Source: Trema orientale (taxonomy: Eukaryota; Streptophyta; Magnoliopsida; Rosales; Cannabaceae). Taken from it: a stretch of 64,000 bases of DNA. A model generated the notes under the pieces. That model was not told the DNA's origin, did not search any database, and saw only the letters and a list, made by a program, of their open reading frames with translations. Position 1 is the first letter of the stretch. Every line of letters begins with the position of its first letter. Location of the stretch: assembly GCA_002914845.1 (NCBI GenBank), contig JXTC01000017.1:1382996-1446995 (forward strand). The letters are read 5' to 3'. The position numbers were made by a program, and so were the translations under genes. Shown here piece by piece: positions 33,187 to 45,880 of the stretch.

Positions 33187-33551
33187 ATATTTTGGTGCTA
33201 AAAGGAAGGCCCATTGTGTGAAATTATCTCCATCGTCCTCACCAACTAGTGTTCACGGCAGAGCACCATCTTGAAGAGGTAAAAATCACTTCAATGCACG
33301 TTATTTCTTTCAAATCTGAGTATGGCGAGCCAAAACACATGTTTGAGGTGTGAGAACAACGCAAGGATTGTGCCTCTGATTGAGGAGAGACAACAATATA
33401 ACTGGAGAGATTGAGCTAAAATGTCATCCCACTGAGAGTACAACAAATAGTAATGGCGGGGCCACTGCCACCACCGCTACCTCTTCAACATCAAGCAAGA
33501 CCATGGCAAAACAACTGGATTGACCAGATAAGTGCATGAAAATACATTTTG

Positions 33552-33613
33552 GACATGATTTATTAAATGATATTTCTCAACCGACATGATTTATTAAATG
33601 ATATTTCTCAACG
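33552..33613. repeat. 31-bp perfect tandem duplication
   Basis: GACATGATTTATTAAATGAT followed by ATTTCTCAAC occurs twice back to back. Confidence 0.9.
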
Positions 33614-34097
33614 TTTATAAAGAATTTTGTGGTATTTTGGCATAGTTAGTTTTATACATGGTATTTCCAAACTTTTTTCATTTTAATTATATTTCTGGCC
33701 GTAGAAGTTGAGACTAAAAAGGAAGCAAGAGGAGGCCCAAAGTTGTCAAGTCCAAGATGTGAAATGGTTCAAAATGACCCAAGGAAAATTCGACCACAAA
33801 GAACCATAATAAGGCCGTGTACATCATACTTTGTGGTCTTCAAAATCATGTGCTCAACTTACCATTTTGGGCCATTAATCACTAGAGTAACTAGCCCCCT
33901 CATGGTTCTCTTTTAATTGGGGTTTCTAATATTTTTACCTTTAAAAACCCACAAGAATTACAAAAATACAAAGCTCAATTTTTTTTCAAATTTTTATTAG
34001 AAAATATCACTTTTTAAAAGAAATTTAGAAAATACTATTTTTAAAATGGCTACTAGTTATCAGTTTCTAAAAATTGATTACTAGTTAGTAGATACTA
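33614..34097. other. Intergenic DNA, unassigned
   Basis: No gene was recognised. Confidence 0.35.
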
Positions 34098-34106
34098 TTT
34101 TAAAAA

Positions 34107-34280
34107 GGGGAGGGCTACAGTAGAGGCGCCCTTACGTAGGGCCACCCTTTATACACCGTTTGATGGGAATCTGTGGGGAATAACGGGAATCTGTGGGGAA
34201 TCTGTTATTATACACAGATTCCCATCAAACGGTGTATAGACAGGGCCCTACGCAGGGACGCCCCTACTGTAGACGCGCCC
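34107..34280. mobile_element. MULE-type MITE copy C, 174 bp, 9-bp target duplication
   Basis: Perfect 9-bp direct repeats TTTTAAAAA at 34098-34106 and 34281-34289. The ends are GGGGAGGGCTACAGTAG and (reverse complement of the right) GGGCGCGTCTACAGTAGG. It has the same orientation as copy A at 17827-17998. Confidence 0.9.
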
Positions 34281-34289
34281 TTTTAAAAA

Positions 34290-35614
34290 TAGTATTTTTA
34301 TGAATATTCTTTTAAAATGACATTTTTCTTATAGAAACCGTATCGGATCTAAAAAAACACAGCCTACCATATTTTTCAATTTTATTTTTTCTAAAAATAT
34401 CGTACAAGGCCTAATTTTCACTTTTAATTGCCCAACAGAGAGAAGGATATGGATAAGATTAATTTGGGCAAAAAATGACTTTTTTATATATTTTTTAAAA
34501 AATGATATTTTTAGGAGTGTCAATGACCTCTTGACCACGAAAAAACCATTAATTAAGATTTTTTCATAACTAATAAGTTATTGACCATAGGTTAAGACGT
34601 ATTTAACACTTCTAAAAGTGTCATTTTTTGAAAAAATATACAAAAAAAAAACCATTTCGGCCAAATTAGTCTTATCCATGTCCTTTTCTCAATCGGGTGT
34701 AGCTTTCCTGATTTTGAGCCTCAATATGTTTGCCAATTAATCACAATTTTATATCAATTATATTCAGCCATGTGAAAGGGGTTCTTTCAACAGTGAACCA
34801 CCTAGTTTATTTCTATTTTTGTTTCAACTAAATCATGTCCAAATCATACACCAAATCATGAACCCAGATGAACCATTGACCACATACATTATAGCCTAAT
34901 TGAAGAGCTGATTTGGATGAAGCAGTAATGGAGATTCGTGCTGATATTGTGAAGAAGCAAAGAAGGAAATCCAAGGCATTCTTACCACTATAATAAGGCT
35001 GCTACACACCACTTTGAGGGAGGACACCCCAGAGCTGAGTTTCATATTGTTTTCTTTAGATTGTTGTCTTATTATTCTCTCCTACACTTTCTCTCAATAA
35101 TTTGTGGGATAAATTACAAGTTATGCTATAAATTACAAGTTATGCTAAATATTCTAGAGCAGGTTGAGAGATTAATTTTATTGTTTAATTTTTCTATCAT
35201 GCTACTTCTTTGTTTGTAAGGTTTTAAAGATTATATATTTTGTTCGTTAACCTCTTTATATTCTTCCATAGTGGTGAATTCTGATAGTTATATTCTTCAA
35301 TATTGTATAAATCTAATATTGATTCTCTTTTTATATCGTCATTCTTATATGTCAAATCTTTTTTTTTCCTTTTTTCTTTTTTCAACTAAAGTAGACACTT
35401 GGTTTATACGCATGTTTATTTTAAATAAAGCATTTCCTCATTATTCTACATATTACACGGTTTACACCCAATAAAAAGAAAATTATAGTATCACTTTGAA
35501 GTCACATTTTCTACTTTGCTTGTCATAAGAAGAACAAAACAAAAGCATGAAACCAAAAAAGAACTGGTAAATTAACAAAAGTCTTACTTATTTTTGTTAA
35601 GTTAGTTTCATATA
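34290..35614. other. Intergenic DNA, unassigned
   Basis: No gene was recognised between MITE copy C and the glycosyltransferase relic. Confidence 0.4.
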
Positions 35615-36144
35615 TTAATTCCTTCTCCATGAATTCTGACATCCCAAGTGCCTTGTCCACCGAAAATTGGCATAGGGAAAGTTGGCTGTCTGATTAAGTG
35701 CCTCAGCCTTTTTATAGGACACCTTGAAATTCTTCCAATCCCTAAGTACTGCACTTAAATCTCCTTAGCATTAATACCTAGGCAACAATTTGCATGGACA
35801 GTGGCTACTGCCCTAAAGTCCCTGCTGTCTTGGCAAAACCCACTAAAGAAAAGGGTATCTAGGTACCTCACCTTAAGGCCCAGCTGCCTGGCTATACCAC
35901 CTCGGATAAGGTCAGTCAAGGCATCTTGCTCTTTCACGCCTGGGGAATTGTCTTTCTTGGAGTACCATTTATCAAATAATGTAATGGTTTTGTTATTTGA
36001 TCTCACAAAATAAAAGCCTGTGTTTCGAAGATTCTTTTCACTCCAGGGATTCCCAAAGTACCTATCAGTACTTATTTGCATATCCTCATTTTTGTCGTTG
36101 CTCAGCTTTAGAAAAGGGTTCCTCAGCCACATTACATCCGTATC
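35615..36144 (-). pseudogene. Orphan, frameshifted last exon of an At4g15970-like glycosyltransferase
   Basis: Starts after an acceptor (TTTGGACAG) with DTDVMWLRNPF and aligns along its length with exon 3 of the intact gene at 45881-51119: QISTDRYFGNPWSEKN, NTGFYFVRSNNKT, LFFSGFCQDS and VHANCC. The DxD metal/sugar-nucleotide motif is kept. After INAKEI there is an in-frame stop at 35755. The rest of the family sequence (AVLRDWKNF, then NFRWTRHLGCQNSW) continues in another frame to 35615. Compared with the paralogues, four bases appear to be missing near 35757. No matching exons 1-2 were seen between 36145 and 45880, so it is probably a dead fragment, or at best a C-terminally truncated gene. 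Confidence 0.85.
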
Positions 36145-38700
36145 CTGTCCAAATATATATGTATAATATTAGCAAAAAGAAATGAGAAAATGTGGTTTAA
36201 TACTGTGTTAGATAGAATAATAAAGATAGACACGTATGAAAAATACTAGATTAATTCAATTTTGTTAGCTGTTTTTTATATTAAATTCCAATTTAGAAGA
36301 GAAAAATAGTACTTTATTAAATAAATTTAAAAAGCGATATTTCTAAAAAATAAACTTTAAAAATAGCATTTCTAAATAAAATTGGAACATTTCAAATAAA
36401 AAAAAGCCCATCGTGTTTTGTCAAGCTTTTAGAATTTGGGCCTGTAAAAAGCCCTTTTAGTTTTCAGTTCTTCAGAAATAGGCTTTTCAATCTAAAGTTG
36501 GTCATAAATCAATAAGCCTTTTCGTTTAGCCTATTTTAGAATTGATAAAAAAATTTGAGTTTTATTTTACTCTATTAATAAAGCAAATATAAATGCGTGT
36601 ATATAGACGTTATTTTTTATCTTTATATATATTTTTTTTATAGGAAACCGAGTTGGGCTCGCTTATGTGAATTGAGTAATCTAACCCATAGTCTCAGTTT
36701 AGAAGGGTACTTTTATTTAATAAAAATTTCAGAATTTTAAAATTATCCTCAATTTGAATGTAATTGAAAATGTCAAAAGTAAAAGAGGTAATGCCAGAAA
36801 AGTAACCGACCATATTCGGCTGGGATCGAGATTGTTCAACTAAAGTCGAACGTGGCTCGATACCAATCAATCGAATACCTGTCGAAAATTTTTGACTGAT
36901 GGCTCGACCCCAATTCTAGTTGCGGAACGAAAATCGATCGGAATGGTCGGGAGAGGCCAACAAAGTTCGACTGTATTTGAAATTTTTCGACTCCAATCGA
37001 ACAGAGGAACCGTCAGGATTAGAATCGAGACTAATGGTAATGACATGGTTCTGCTGACGTGGCGATGGTGATAAAAGTATTTTAGGATGTGTTGGAGAAA
37101 AATATATTTTATAATTTATTAGGGAATAAGATATAATTTTAGATGTGTGACATAATAACGAATGTTAGTTTTGAAAATATTTTTAAGTGAGTTAATTTTT
37201 CGTCATGATATATATTTATTTAAGCAATAAAATAACCAGTATATCAGTTTCACTATATAGTATCTCAAATACTTGGTATATAAAAAAAAATTGATATGCT
37301 TCGTATGTATGAAAACTGGTATGCTGATGTACCACTAGGGGTTTTGGGAAATTTAGACCTTTTAAAAGTAATCTTCGGTTAAAGGCATATATTTTAAAAT
37401 TCTTCGTAAAATAATTTTTTTGCGTGGTCAAATGAGGCGTTTAGCATGCTTAAGCCTAGTATTGAGTATGGTCAAACATTTTCGAGAAAAACTAATTCGA
37501 AAAAGATTTGAAAATAAAGGCTTTTTACTAAAAATCATTTTGGAAATGGTCTATTTATGGATCCCCACAATATTGATATACAAAATTGAAATTTGATTAC
37601 GATCATGGATGGTGCAACATCTGAGATGAAATTCTTTCATCATATCCAAATCTTAGAATGTTCAAGCTAGAGGAAAACCCACAAGAACTAAAGAAAAATA
37701 ATGAGAATAAATAAAATCTACACAAATTTTGATACAGATAGGACAAAACCCATTGAAAAGAAATTCATGTGAACAAATACCTTAATACACAAATGAAAGG
37801 ATATTGAAGAAAAAACTAGGGAAAAATAAATTAGAGGGTTTTGTAAGGAGGGTCTTAAGTTTGAATTCCCACCCTAGTAGATAGGCGGAAGAAAAAAAAT
37901 TTCTATAACGTCCACAAACGGTAACAAATCCTATATCATAATTAAATCAGCAGTTGTTCTTTTGGAGTAATTAGCTGTAGTTATATTCCGATGGATGTAA
38001 TGAAGGACACTTTTGTGTCGTTTCCCCCCAACTAGTTGTTCTTTGTATCCCTATATTTTCAATGAATTAATTTTCCCCTGATCCGGGGGTTCCCTTGAGA
38101 GAAAAAAAAATCAGTACAGCAGATATTTCTGCATATCCTGAGCTTATTCATTTTTCTCTGCCAACTGTTCAAGTTTCCAATTAATTTGCTAATGAAAAAA
38201 ATAAATTATTTCTTTCGAATTTTCTAATGTACAAACTTTCCCTGCCATGATCAGTACGAGTTAACTCTAAGAAACTAAAAGTATTTTAGACATTTGGACG
38301 AGGCGGTAGGGTTCCAAGATAGAACATGTCGTAGCTATATTAAAATATAATAGAATATTGAAGTCAAATGTGTATTAATTAGAATGGAAGTAATTAGTAA
38401 ACTTGGACTACTCAAAAAGGGCGCAAATTAACGAAGCAATATTAGTTAATTGGGTTGAAAAAAGAGAGCATAAAGTAATAACTAATAAGTTGTTTAAGAT
38501 CACGTAGTCAATAAACTAAAATATGATAGACTTTCATATATGAAAAAACAAATTAATTTAAGCCGATCTCAATATGTTTGCTATACAGGACAATACCATA
38601 AGCATGGAAACAAGAAATTTCGGGTGCTATTTCTTCTGCTTTTAAATCTCTTCTTCCTTACCTTGGATTAGCTAGTGCATGCATATGTGCCAAGCAGAAA
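36145..38700. other. Intergenic DNA with minor repeat remnants
   Basis: No exons 1-2 of the neighbouring glycosyltransferase relic were found. At 37855-37900 a box-B-like text (GGTCTTAAGTTTGAATTCCC) followed by A-rich sequence may be a truncated SINE. At 38030-38110 TCCGGGGGTTCCCTTGAGAG followed by an A-run resembles a LINE tail. The 36790-37020 stretch is richer in GC and in TCGA and is unassigned. Confidence 0.35.
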
Positions 38701-38808
38701 ATAGGGTTTAGGGTCAGGATTAGGATTTTTCGAGTTAGGGGTAGGGGTAGGGGTATGGATAGGGATCAGGGGTTAGGGTTAGGGGTATGGGTTTAGGGTT
38801 AGGGTTTT
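38701..38808 (+). repeat. Degenerate interstitial telomere-like tract (TTTAGGG/TTAGGG-related)
   Basis: About 108 bp made mostly of TTTAGGG, TTAGGG, TTAGGGG and GTAGGGG variants, including GGGTTTAGGGTTAGGGTTTT at the right end. The plant telomere unit is TTTAGGG. The tract is flanked on both sides by ordinary AT-rich DNA. Confidence 0.8.
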
Positions 38809-39618
38809 ACTAGTAATAATAATAGCTTACATAATTGGGTTAAGTATATGTATAAATTATAATTTGATGTAACTGAACCAGAACTTGATTTTTTTTTTCA
38901 TTAAATGCGTTGGCTTAATTAGTCGTCCACTGAATATATACCCCACAAAGGGACAACTTTAATTTATCAGGAAAAAAGAAAAAGAAAAAAGTTAGGTAGT
39001 AAAAGAATGATTAATTGTCAAACGTGCGTGTGGAGTACTTACGTATTCATGAACTTAAATATTGTAAACATACATTGTACACAGCCACTGGAAATTAAAC
39101 ACGTGCACATTTGCTGGTTTAGTTAAGTACTCTTTTTTAGGCTAGGATTTTTTTTTTTTCTGCTGGATTTTGTATAGTCAGGTTTTAATGAAGTACGACT
39201 TGCTAGTGTTCTCTTTTACCGAAAAAAAAGAAAGAAAAGAAAAAGAGCTTTTTATCCAAAGTCTTGAGCATAATGTGAGTTACGTAGCTAAATGTCAACT
39301 TTTACCTTTGAGTGTGGGCTCTAATAGATATTTTTTTTATTTTAAAAAAAACTGGCCATTTTCCAAACACTTCTCTTTTTTTTATGGATGTGGTTTACAT
39401 TTTACAGTTGTCTTGCATTCTTTGACTTATTATTTGTTTTTCTTTTCTCTATTTTTCAATGTATTTTTTTTGGTTTGAATCACTGAGAAAGGGAAGAGTT
39501 TTCTCTTAGGTGCTAAAATATAGTTGAGATGTTTGAGTTTTTCGATGATGTTTCTTCACGTTGCATGCTAAGCATTATTCATGAATTTAATTTCTTGTCA
39601 TTTAAATTATATATATAT
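38809..39618. other. Intergenic DNA, unassigned
   Basis: AT-rich sequence without recognised genes. Confidence 0.35.
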
Positions 39619-39628
39619 AAATATATAT

Positions 39629-39872
39629 GGTTGCCAATCTAGTAGGTATTTTTTCTTTATCTATGTGTAAGTATTTTTTTTTAGCCGTTAGATCATCATC
39701 TAATGATGATCCAACGGCTATAATGAGATGTATGAAAAGACGTGCGCCATTAATGTTATTTCTCTCTCCTACTTTTTACAATCAAAAAATATGCATAACA
39801 AACTTTCATTAGCCAAAATGATACCTATATATAGGTAAAAAATATATATATATCTCTACTGGATTGGTACCC
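39629..39872. mobile_element. MITE, 'CCAATCYAGTAG' family, copy 1
   Basis: Ends GGTTGCCAATCTAGTAGGTA and (reverse complement of the right) GGGTACCAATCCAGTAGAGA form inverted repeats. A central palindromic segment reads AGCCGTTAGATCATCATCT, then ATGATGATCCAACGGCT. AAATATATAT flanks both sides, a possible 10-bp target duplication, though low complexity weakens this. Confidence 0.7.
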
Positions 39873-39882
39873 AAATATATAT

Positions 39883-40364
39883 ATATATATATATCAGAGT
39901 TAGTTTTACTAATGATTCTCGAATTGTAGGTAATACTTTACCCTTAAACTTTCAACTTAGATAATACACTACCGAGCTTTGCTATACTTTCATTGTTGAC
40001 TCTTATGTTAAAACTTGTCTAATAGTGACGGAGATGACTAAAGCTCAAAAATGGTAAAATAAAATAAAATATTCTACTATTGATAAACTATTTGTTATAA
40101 AAAAGAAAAAGACTGAAAATCACAAAGTTTACTTTAAATGTTCCATTTTCGGCCATGAACTAGTTGTTTTGAATGTCTGTTTGGAATATATGTATAGTTC
40201 TTTTAGAAATGATAGTGCTTCAAAATACATTTAACAATTGTATTCTTTACACTTTATACTTTTTCTATTTTATAAAAAATAAAACAAAAATCCTTGTGTT
40301 AATTAAAATTTAGTTTTTCCTTTAAATTTTTATAATTACATTGCGAGTTTAATTTACCCACAAA
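39883..40364. other. Intergenic DNA, unassigned
   Basis: AT-rich; no gene is seen. Confidence 0.35.
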
Positions 40365-42942
40365 TGTCACATGTAAAAACCTGATTAAATCAAGGGTAAA
40401 TGGGTAATTTGTTAAGCAATAGCATTATTGTAAATAAGTATTTTTGGAATATTTAAAACAAAATATTCGGAGTTTTTTAATGGTTACTATAGTAACACCT
40501 AATTGCATAAATATCCCCTAAAAACTCCATCTTCTCACTTGAAGGGCCCGAGGAAGAGAGAAAGCGGGAGCTATTGCCAAGCTCCACCACCGCCGCACGC
40601 CGCCTTTGACTAGTCAACGCGCCAGCCCGCCATGACTGCCTTCCTCTGACAAAGCTACGCCACCAAGTCCTGCCGGATTTCGTCGCAGAAAAATGGGGGG
40701 ATTGGCCACCTCGAGGTTTTTCGGCCACCGGAACTTCACCGGACCTCCTTTCACGACACCGAGAGTACCGTTGGATTCGTCTCGTCGTCGTTATCATTTT
40801 TCAATTAGTCTCGGCCGTTAACTCACCGCCGGTAAGATTTTCACCACTTTTATCGTTTTACCAAAGTTCATAAAAAGTGATATTTTTGTAATTATATTAG
40901 TTAGGTAATTATTTTACCCGGGCTAAATATATGAAGTGAAAAAAAGTTAAAAATTATGAATAATTACAATTGGTAGAAGTTAAAATGATATCTGAAAATA
41001 TATTAATTTTCGAATTGAAAATGTGGTATTTTTCTAATTTAGAACGAAAAGTAATATTTTTGCAAAACTCAATAGTGTTTGACTAGAGTCTATTACTATT
41101 TGGTTTGGGCCCTGGACTGAGATTAGAAAAGTATTACTTTTCTAAATATTATTGCGAAAATGGCATTTTTTTTTTCAAATAATCAGTGAAGTTGACTCTT
41201 TTTCCATTATTTTTGAAATTGATATTTTCTTAAATAATTCTGTGATAATGATAATTTTTGAAATATTTTAATAAAGTGATATTTTTTTAAATAATCAGCA
41301 AATATGATATTTTTCTAAATACATTAGAAAAAGTGGACATTTTTCAAATTAATTTTAAAAGGAGATATTTTTGTAATTCTCAGATTTTAAAGCCCGTTTA
41401 AGGCTCGGGATTTTGAAATTGAATTCTGATTTCAAATTTAGATTTAGTGGGGTCGAGAAACGATTTTTGATATATAATATCGCTATGTTTCGAAGTGGCA
41501 CAAATTCCAAGGCTCGTGAATAGTGTCATTATGCATGCCACAGGGTAGGTCCTGCCCCAGGACCCATTTCTGACAAATTATGTCTAACCTAGCATTTTTG
41601 GGTGCTCTAAATTCAATGGTATCCTCTGTTTCTCCATTTGAAGCTCCGGTAGAAAAGTCACTTTTTCAAGTGAGCTTACCGGAATCCTGAAATGATCGTT
41701 CAAACACCCAAGTGACCAACGGGAGTTTCTTCGAGCGTCGTTAGCTTGGGATAGCTACCATTTTGAGGTAGGAGTTTAATTACCTGATTTTATATCTATT
41801 TTGATTTATAATTGCATTAAAACTTATTTATGAAAAATCGTGATTTCACGATGGTTTGATAAATTATTAAAAATTGTTAGATTATACTGGGATTGGACTG
41901 CGTGGATTATTATACATATTTTTATATCGTGATTATGGGATAAATAGCGGTGTGCTACCCATGTTACAGTAAATCCTAGGATAATGCCAAGTTAGATTTT
42001 AAAGCATGATTTCATTCTTGGATGCATGGTTATTATGAACTATTACATGTTGTACATACTATAGGATCACACACTTGAGTTCCATTATTATATCATAGTA
42101 GTTTAGATCACTGGCGAGTTGCTACAGTGCTAGGTGAAAGACCTAGGCCTCTGTGCAAGCTTTTGTTTGATATACCTATGGGTAGTATTAGGATGCTAAG
42201 TACCTCTACTATAGAGGTATTATAGGGCTGTGATGGGAGGATGATAGTTTACTCATATACTTAGTTGATTTATGATATATACAATCATGCATTTCTGGTT
42301 TTGGTTTTGAATATGTGATTATTCTAGATACCAATTATTTTACATACCTGGATTATAAATAGATTTTGTAAAAGGTAATTGAATTTCTACTGAGCATATG
42401 AATGCTCACCTCTTGCTTCTCCTACTTTCACGTATTTGTCTAACTGAGGCAGTCATCTTGATAGATAGATAAGCTGTACAGCTTGTGTATGCAGTTCTAC
42501 TCTTAATCCCTGGTGGATTTTCATATTTTGTTGTATTTCTTTTCTTGTTCAATTATTTAGCCAAGATTAGTAAATCTACTAAGTGGATATATGAGGATAG
42601 TTTTATAGTTAATTTAGAAACTTGAATCTACAAACGATTTAATGTAAGTTATTTTGGCTTTGGATTAAAATTTTCAATTGAACTCAGTTTACCATAATCC
42701 ATGAATTATTTAGGAGTTTTAAAACGAATTAATCAGAAGATTTCTTATAAACTTTAATTGGTATTTTTCTTAAATAATTAAAGGAGTTTTTAACAGTTAT
42801 GGGATTTATAATAATTTAAGAACTAAAACGAAATTATAATATATATAATTTCTCCTGAATTTCTAAAAAAATAATATTTTCACTTAAAATTACTAAAAGT
42901 CACAGTGTTGGATTTTCGATCGTGACAGAAATGGTATCAGAG
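40365..42942 (+). mobile_element. Large Ty3/gypsy-like LTR followed by a tRNA-Met-type primer-binding site (5' boundary uncertain)
   Basis: The right part is clear: an LTR end CGATCGTGACA at 42927, then GAAA, then TGGTATCAGAG at 42932-42942, the standard primer-binding site complementary to initiator tRNA-Met. Inside, TACTGAGCATATGAATGCTC at about 42389 resembles a motif of gypsy LTRs. A GC-rich, leader-like block with SR-rich frames lies at 40500-40840. The left end is not fixed; TGTCACATG at 40365 is a candidate, since it mirrors the GTGACA end. No gag-pol follows, so the element is truncated. Confidence 0.5.
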
Positions 42943-45703
42943 ATGTAGGCTTCAGATCCATCTGGGATCTTGCCAGTGAGATTTTGTTGTTTAAAAAAAA
43001 TTTTCGAAAGTATTTGACAAATACCTCATACATCACTTAAGAATTGGCTAAATATGTTGTCTTTACTCTGTTTGTCGTGAATCTTTCGTTCATCTCCCCA
43101 GAGTGAAGCTCTAATATCTTTGGGATAGTTATACCCCAGAATTCTAGTCTCAGGGATATAGTGAATTCTACTCCTATCGAAATTCTCTGATTCAAATAGA
43201 CATCAATTCTTATACACTTATATCCATTATGGTAATAAGCTATATGAACCTCTTAAGTTCTGAGATAGTAATTCTGTGTCTTGTATCTTGATTGTCGTGG
43301 GTTGACTTCATTTGTATTTATGGGATTGTAATATTAATCCTTTGATTTAATTATACTTTAAAGTACTTGGTTCATGTAAATAGTGATAGTGCTTATATTA
43401 AAATATTTAAATTGATGATACTTTTTGCATGATATATTATTTGTAGATTGATAAATTAGTATGATATATTGAGTTTGCTTAAATATAATATTGTACTAAA
43501 TTCACTAAGATTCGCTTGACATTAATTGTGCATCGGTAGAATAAATGATTTAATTTGAGATTCTTTGGTTATTTGATTTTATCTAAATTAATGAATTATG
43601 ACTATACCTCTTTGTAAGTTGTTTACTTGTGATAAATTGTTTCGCCTACTTGATAACTGCATGCCTAGTTTTCTTAATTATCTTTTCAAATTAAAACTTT
43701 TGGAAAAAAAAATAATAGATTTGTTTATCTAGATGTGGTTTTCATTCGGACTTACATTTTCTCTCTAAATATATCGACTTTGTAATCCTTGAGTAAGAAA
43801 TTAATTGGTTACTGGTAATTTAATCAAATTTAGAACTATTTACATGATATGTGACTCCTAGATTTTCAAAACTGATTAATATGGTTTGGAACGAAATAGA
43901 CAACTATAATTGAGAAAATTGCATACTTTTATTTTCAAGAGAACTATGGATATTTTAAAACTTAAGTATTAGTTAGGTAAAAAATACTTCACTTTTTCAA
44001 AGGATATATTCGCCAAGAATGCAGTCCAGTAGCATGTAAAGGCAATTGTTTGCTGTTGATCCTTGTTATCTTCTTCTCTTAGAGAATTATAGTAGTCTAC
44101 AGTTTTTGCTTTTGTTGTGTATATGATCCATTTTTCATCTCATTTTTTGAGGAGTTTGAAATTGTAGTCTTATGTACTTGTAATTCCCTTTAGGAGCCTT
44201 TTTTATCCCAAAAAAAAAAAACAAAAAACGAAAAATAAAAACTAGCATTTTGTCATTTCTGACTTTACCCTCTCTTTTTACTATTGGACTTCAAATGTTG
44301 ATTCTTAAGTAAGACATTCCAAAGAGTCAAAGACATTGATGTGATCGGAGTATTGGATAATTTTCGAAGTAGTTACTTCTGTTGTGTTAATTTCTGGCCG
44401 ATATTCGATGAAAGGATTAACACTGCAACAATAATAAATTTGAAGGTACCGTACTATCTAAATTGAAAATTTGAAGGTTAAAGAGGTATAAGCAATATAT
44501 ATTTTCTTTTTCAAAAGAATATTGTCCAAACCTGTTTTGCAAGGAACTTGGGAAAATGGACGTGACTGAGAGTATTTTAGACTAAAATAATCATTTCAGA
44601 AGTTTTTTAAGCAGTGATTTTTCTAGGAATGCTGCAATTTTTGGCGACAAGGTATGACAATTTAGTGATAGGTAGCCATTTTATGTATTACCATCAATTT
44701 ATAATTTTTTTAGAACTAAATCAGTAGTCACCAAGGGTGAGGAGATTACCACGCTCAAACCAAACCATTAATGTGCGCTATGTAGAGCGGTTATTTGCTC
44801 TGGCGTTTGGTGTTGGGTCCAATTTTTCTCTATCGTCGCAGTGTGGTTTGAAAGGTGGGATGTGTTTTCTACTTCCATAATGAACAAACCACGCAATGCA
44901 TACACATATATGTACACACAATAATGTTACTAATTCTTCTATATAAATTTACATTTATAAAAAAACATAAATAAAAAAATTAAAAACCCTAAAGTTTCTT
45001 GAAGTTGATATATTCTAAACTAAGGATATGAGTTATGTCGCTTCGCATACCAATATATTTTAATAAACATATATAGTTATAAGAAAGAATTAGAAACCCT
45101 AAATTCATAAATTAAGTACTTGATAGAAATTTTAAATGTTTGTATGTGTGTGCGTGTTTTTTAATGATTTTGCTTTAGTAGTTATAACATTTTGAAGATT
45201 GTTTCTCCAATTTGAGCCAAATTTGTAAGACCTAGAGTGCATGAACTACGTCACATCAAACTACATAATGAAATATAGTTTGGTGCGGTTAATAGGTTGA
45301 TTTTAACCGCGGTAGTTAAGGATTTACTTCTACCATACTTTGAGTTTGATTAAGATCGCCCAACTCAGAGTGTACTCACTCCTGATGGTCATTTATATAA
45401 TAACTACCCGTTACGCACATCTAGAAGAGTCATTTTCAAAGTACCCCGAGAAAAATCATTTTAGTCCAAACTACTCCGAACCCAGGTCCATTTATACAGA
45501 TATTTTTGACCCCGTATTTCAAGGGTCAGTGTCGTGGGCCTAATATGTAGAACCTTTAGTTTTTGGCCGAATAGAACTTGAACCAGAGATTGTCTATTTA
45601 TTTATTTATTTTTAGTTCATTTGCTAATCAGAAAGTTTTGATTGAAGATCGAATGCAAATTAGCAGCAAATTTTATTAACAAAACAAAAGTAAATAAAGT
45701 AAC
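42943..45703. other. Decayed retroelement interior and intergenic DNA
   Basis: No gag, protease, reverse transcriptase or integrase motif was recognised after the primer-binding site. Near 44180-44235, TAGGAGCCTTTTTTATCCC followed by an A-run may be a LINE or SINE tail. The rest is AT-rich and unassigned. Confidence 0.35.
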
Positions 45704-45880
45704 ATGTGGACTGTTATAAGTAATGAAATTATAAACCTCGTTTCAGATGTACATCATCTTGGATTTTTTTTGTTTTGGGTGATATTTTCAACTATAATAA
45801 TCAATAAATATATATATATAAAAAGAGAACCTAAAACCTACTTAACAGAGTCTTTTTTCTTCCCCTTTAAATTTTCTTTT
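45704..45880 (-). other. Probable 3' UTR of the glycosyltransferase gene
   Basis: This stretch resembles the DNA just after the 61-kb paralogue's stop codon (shared CCTAAAACCTA and TTCTTCCCC blocks), which supports a duplicated 3' UTR. Confidence 0.5.

Noticed and set aside
37855..37900. SINE-like box B followed by an A-run
   Set aside because: No box A and no target duplication were found; too short to call.
40477..40797. Arg/Ser-rich 106-residue frame on the minus strand, SR-protein-like
   Set aside because: It lies inside an LTR, has no RRM or other domain and no introns with matching frames; GC-rich leader sequence explains it.
36145..45880. Search for exons 1-2 belonging to the 35.6-kb glycosyltransferase relic
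   Set aside because: No frame in this interval resembles exon 1 or 2 of the intact gene.
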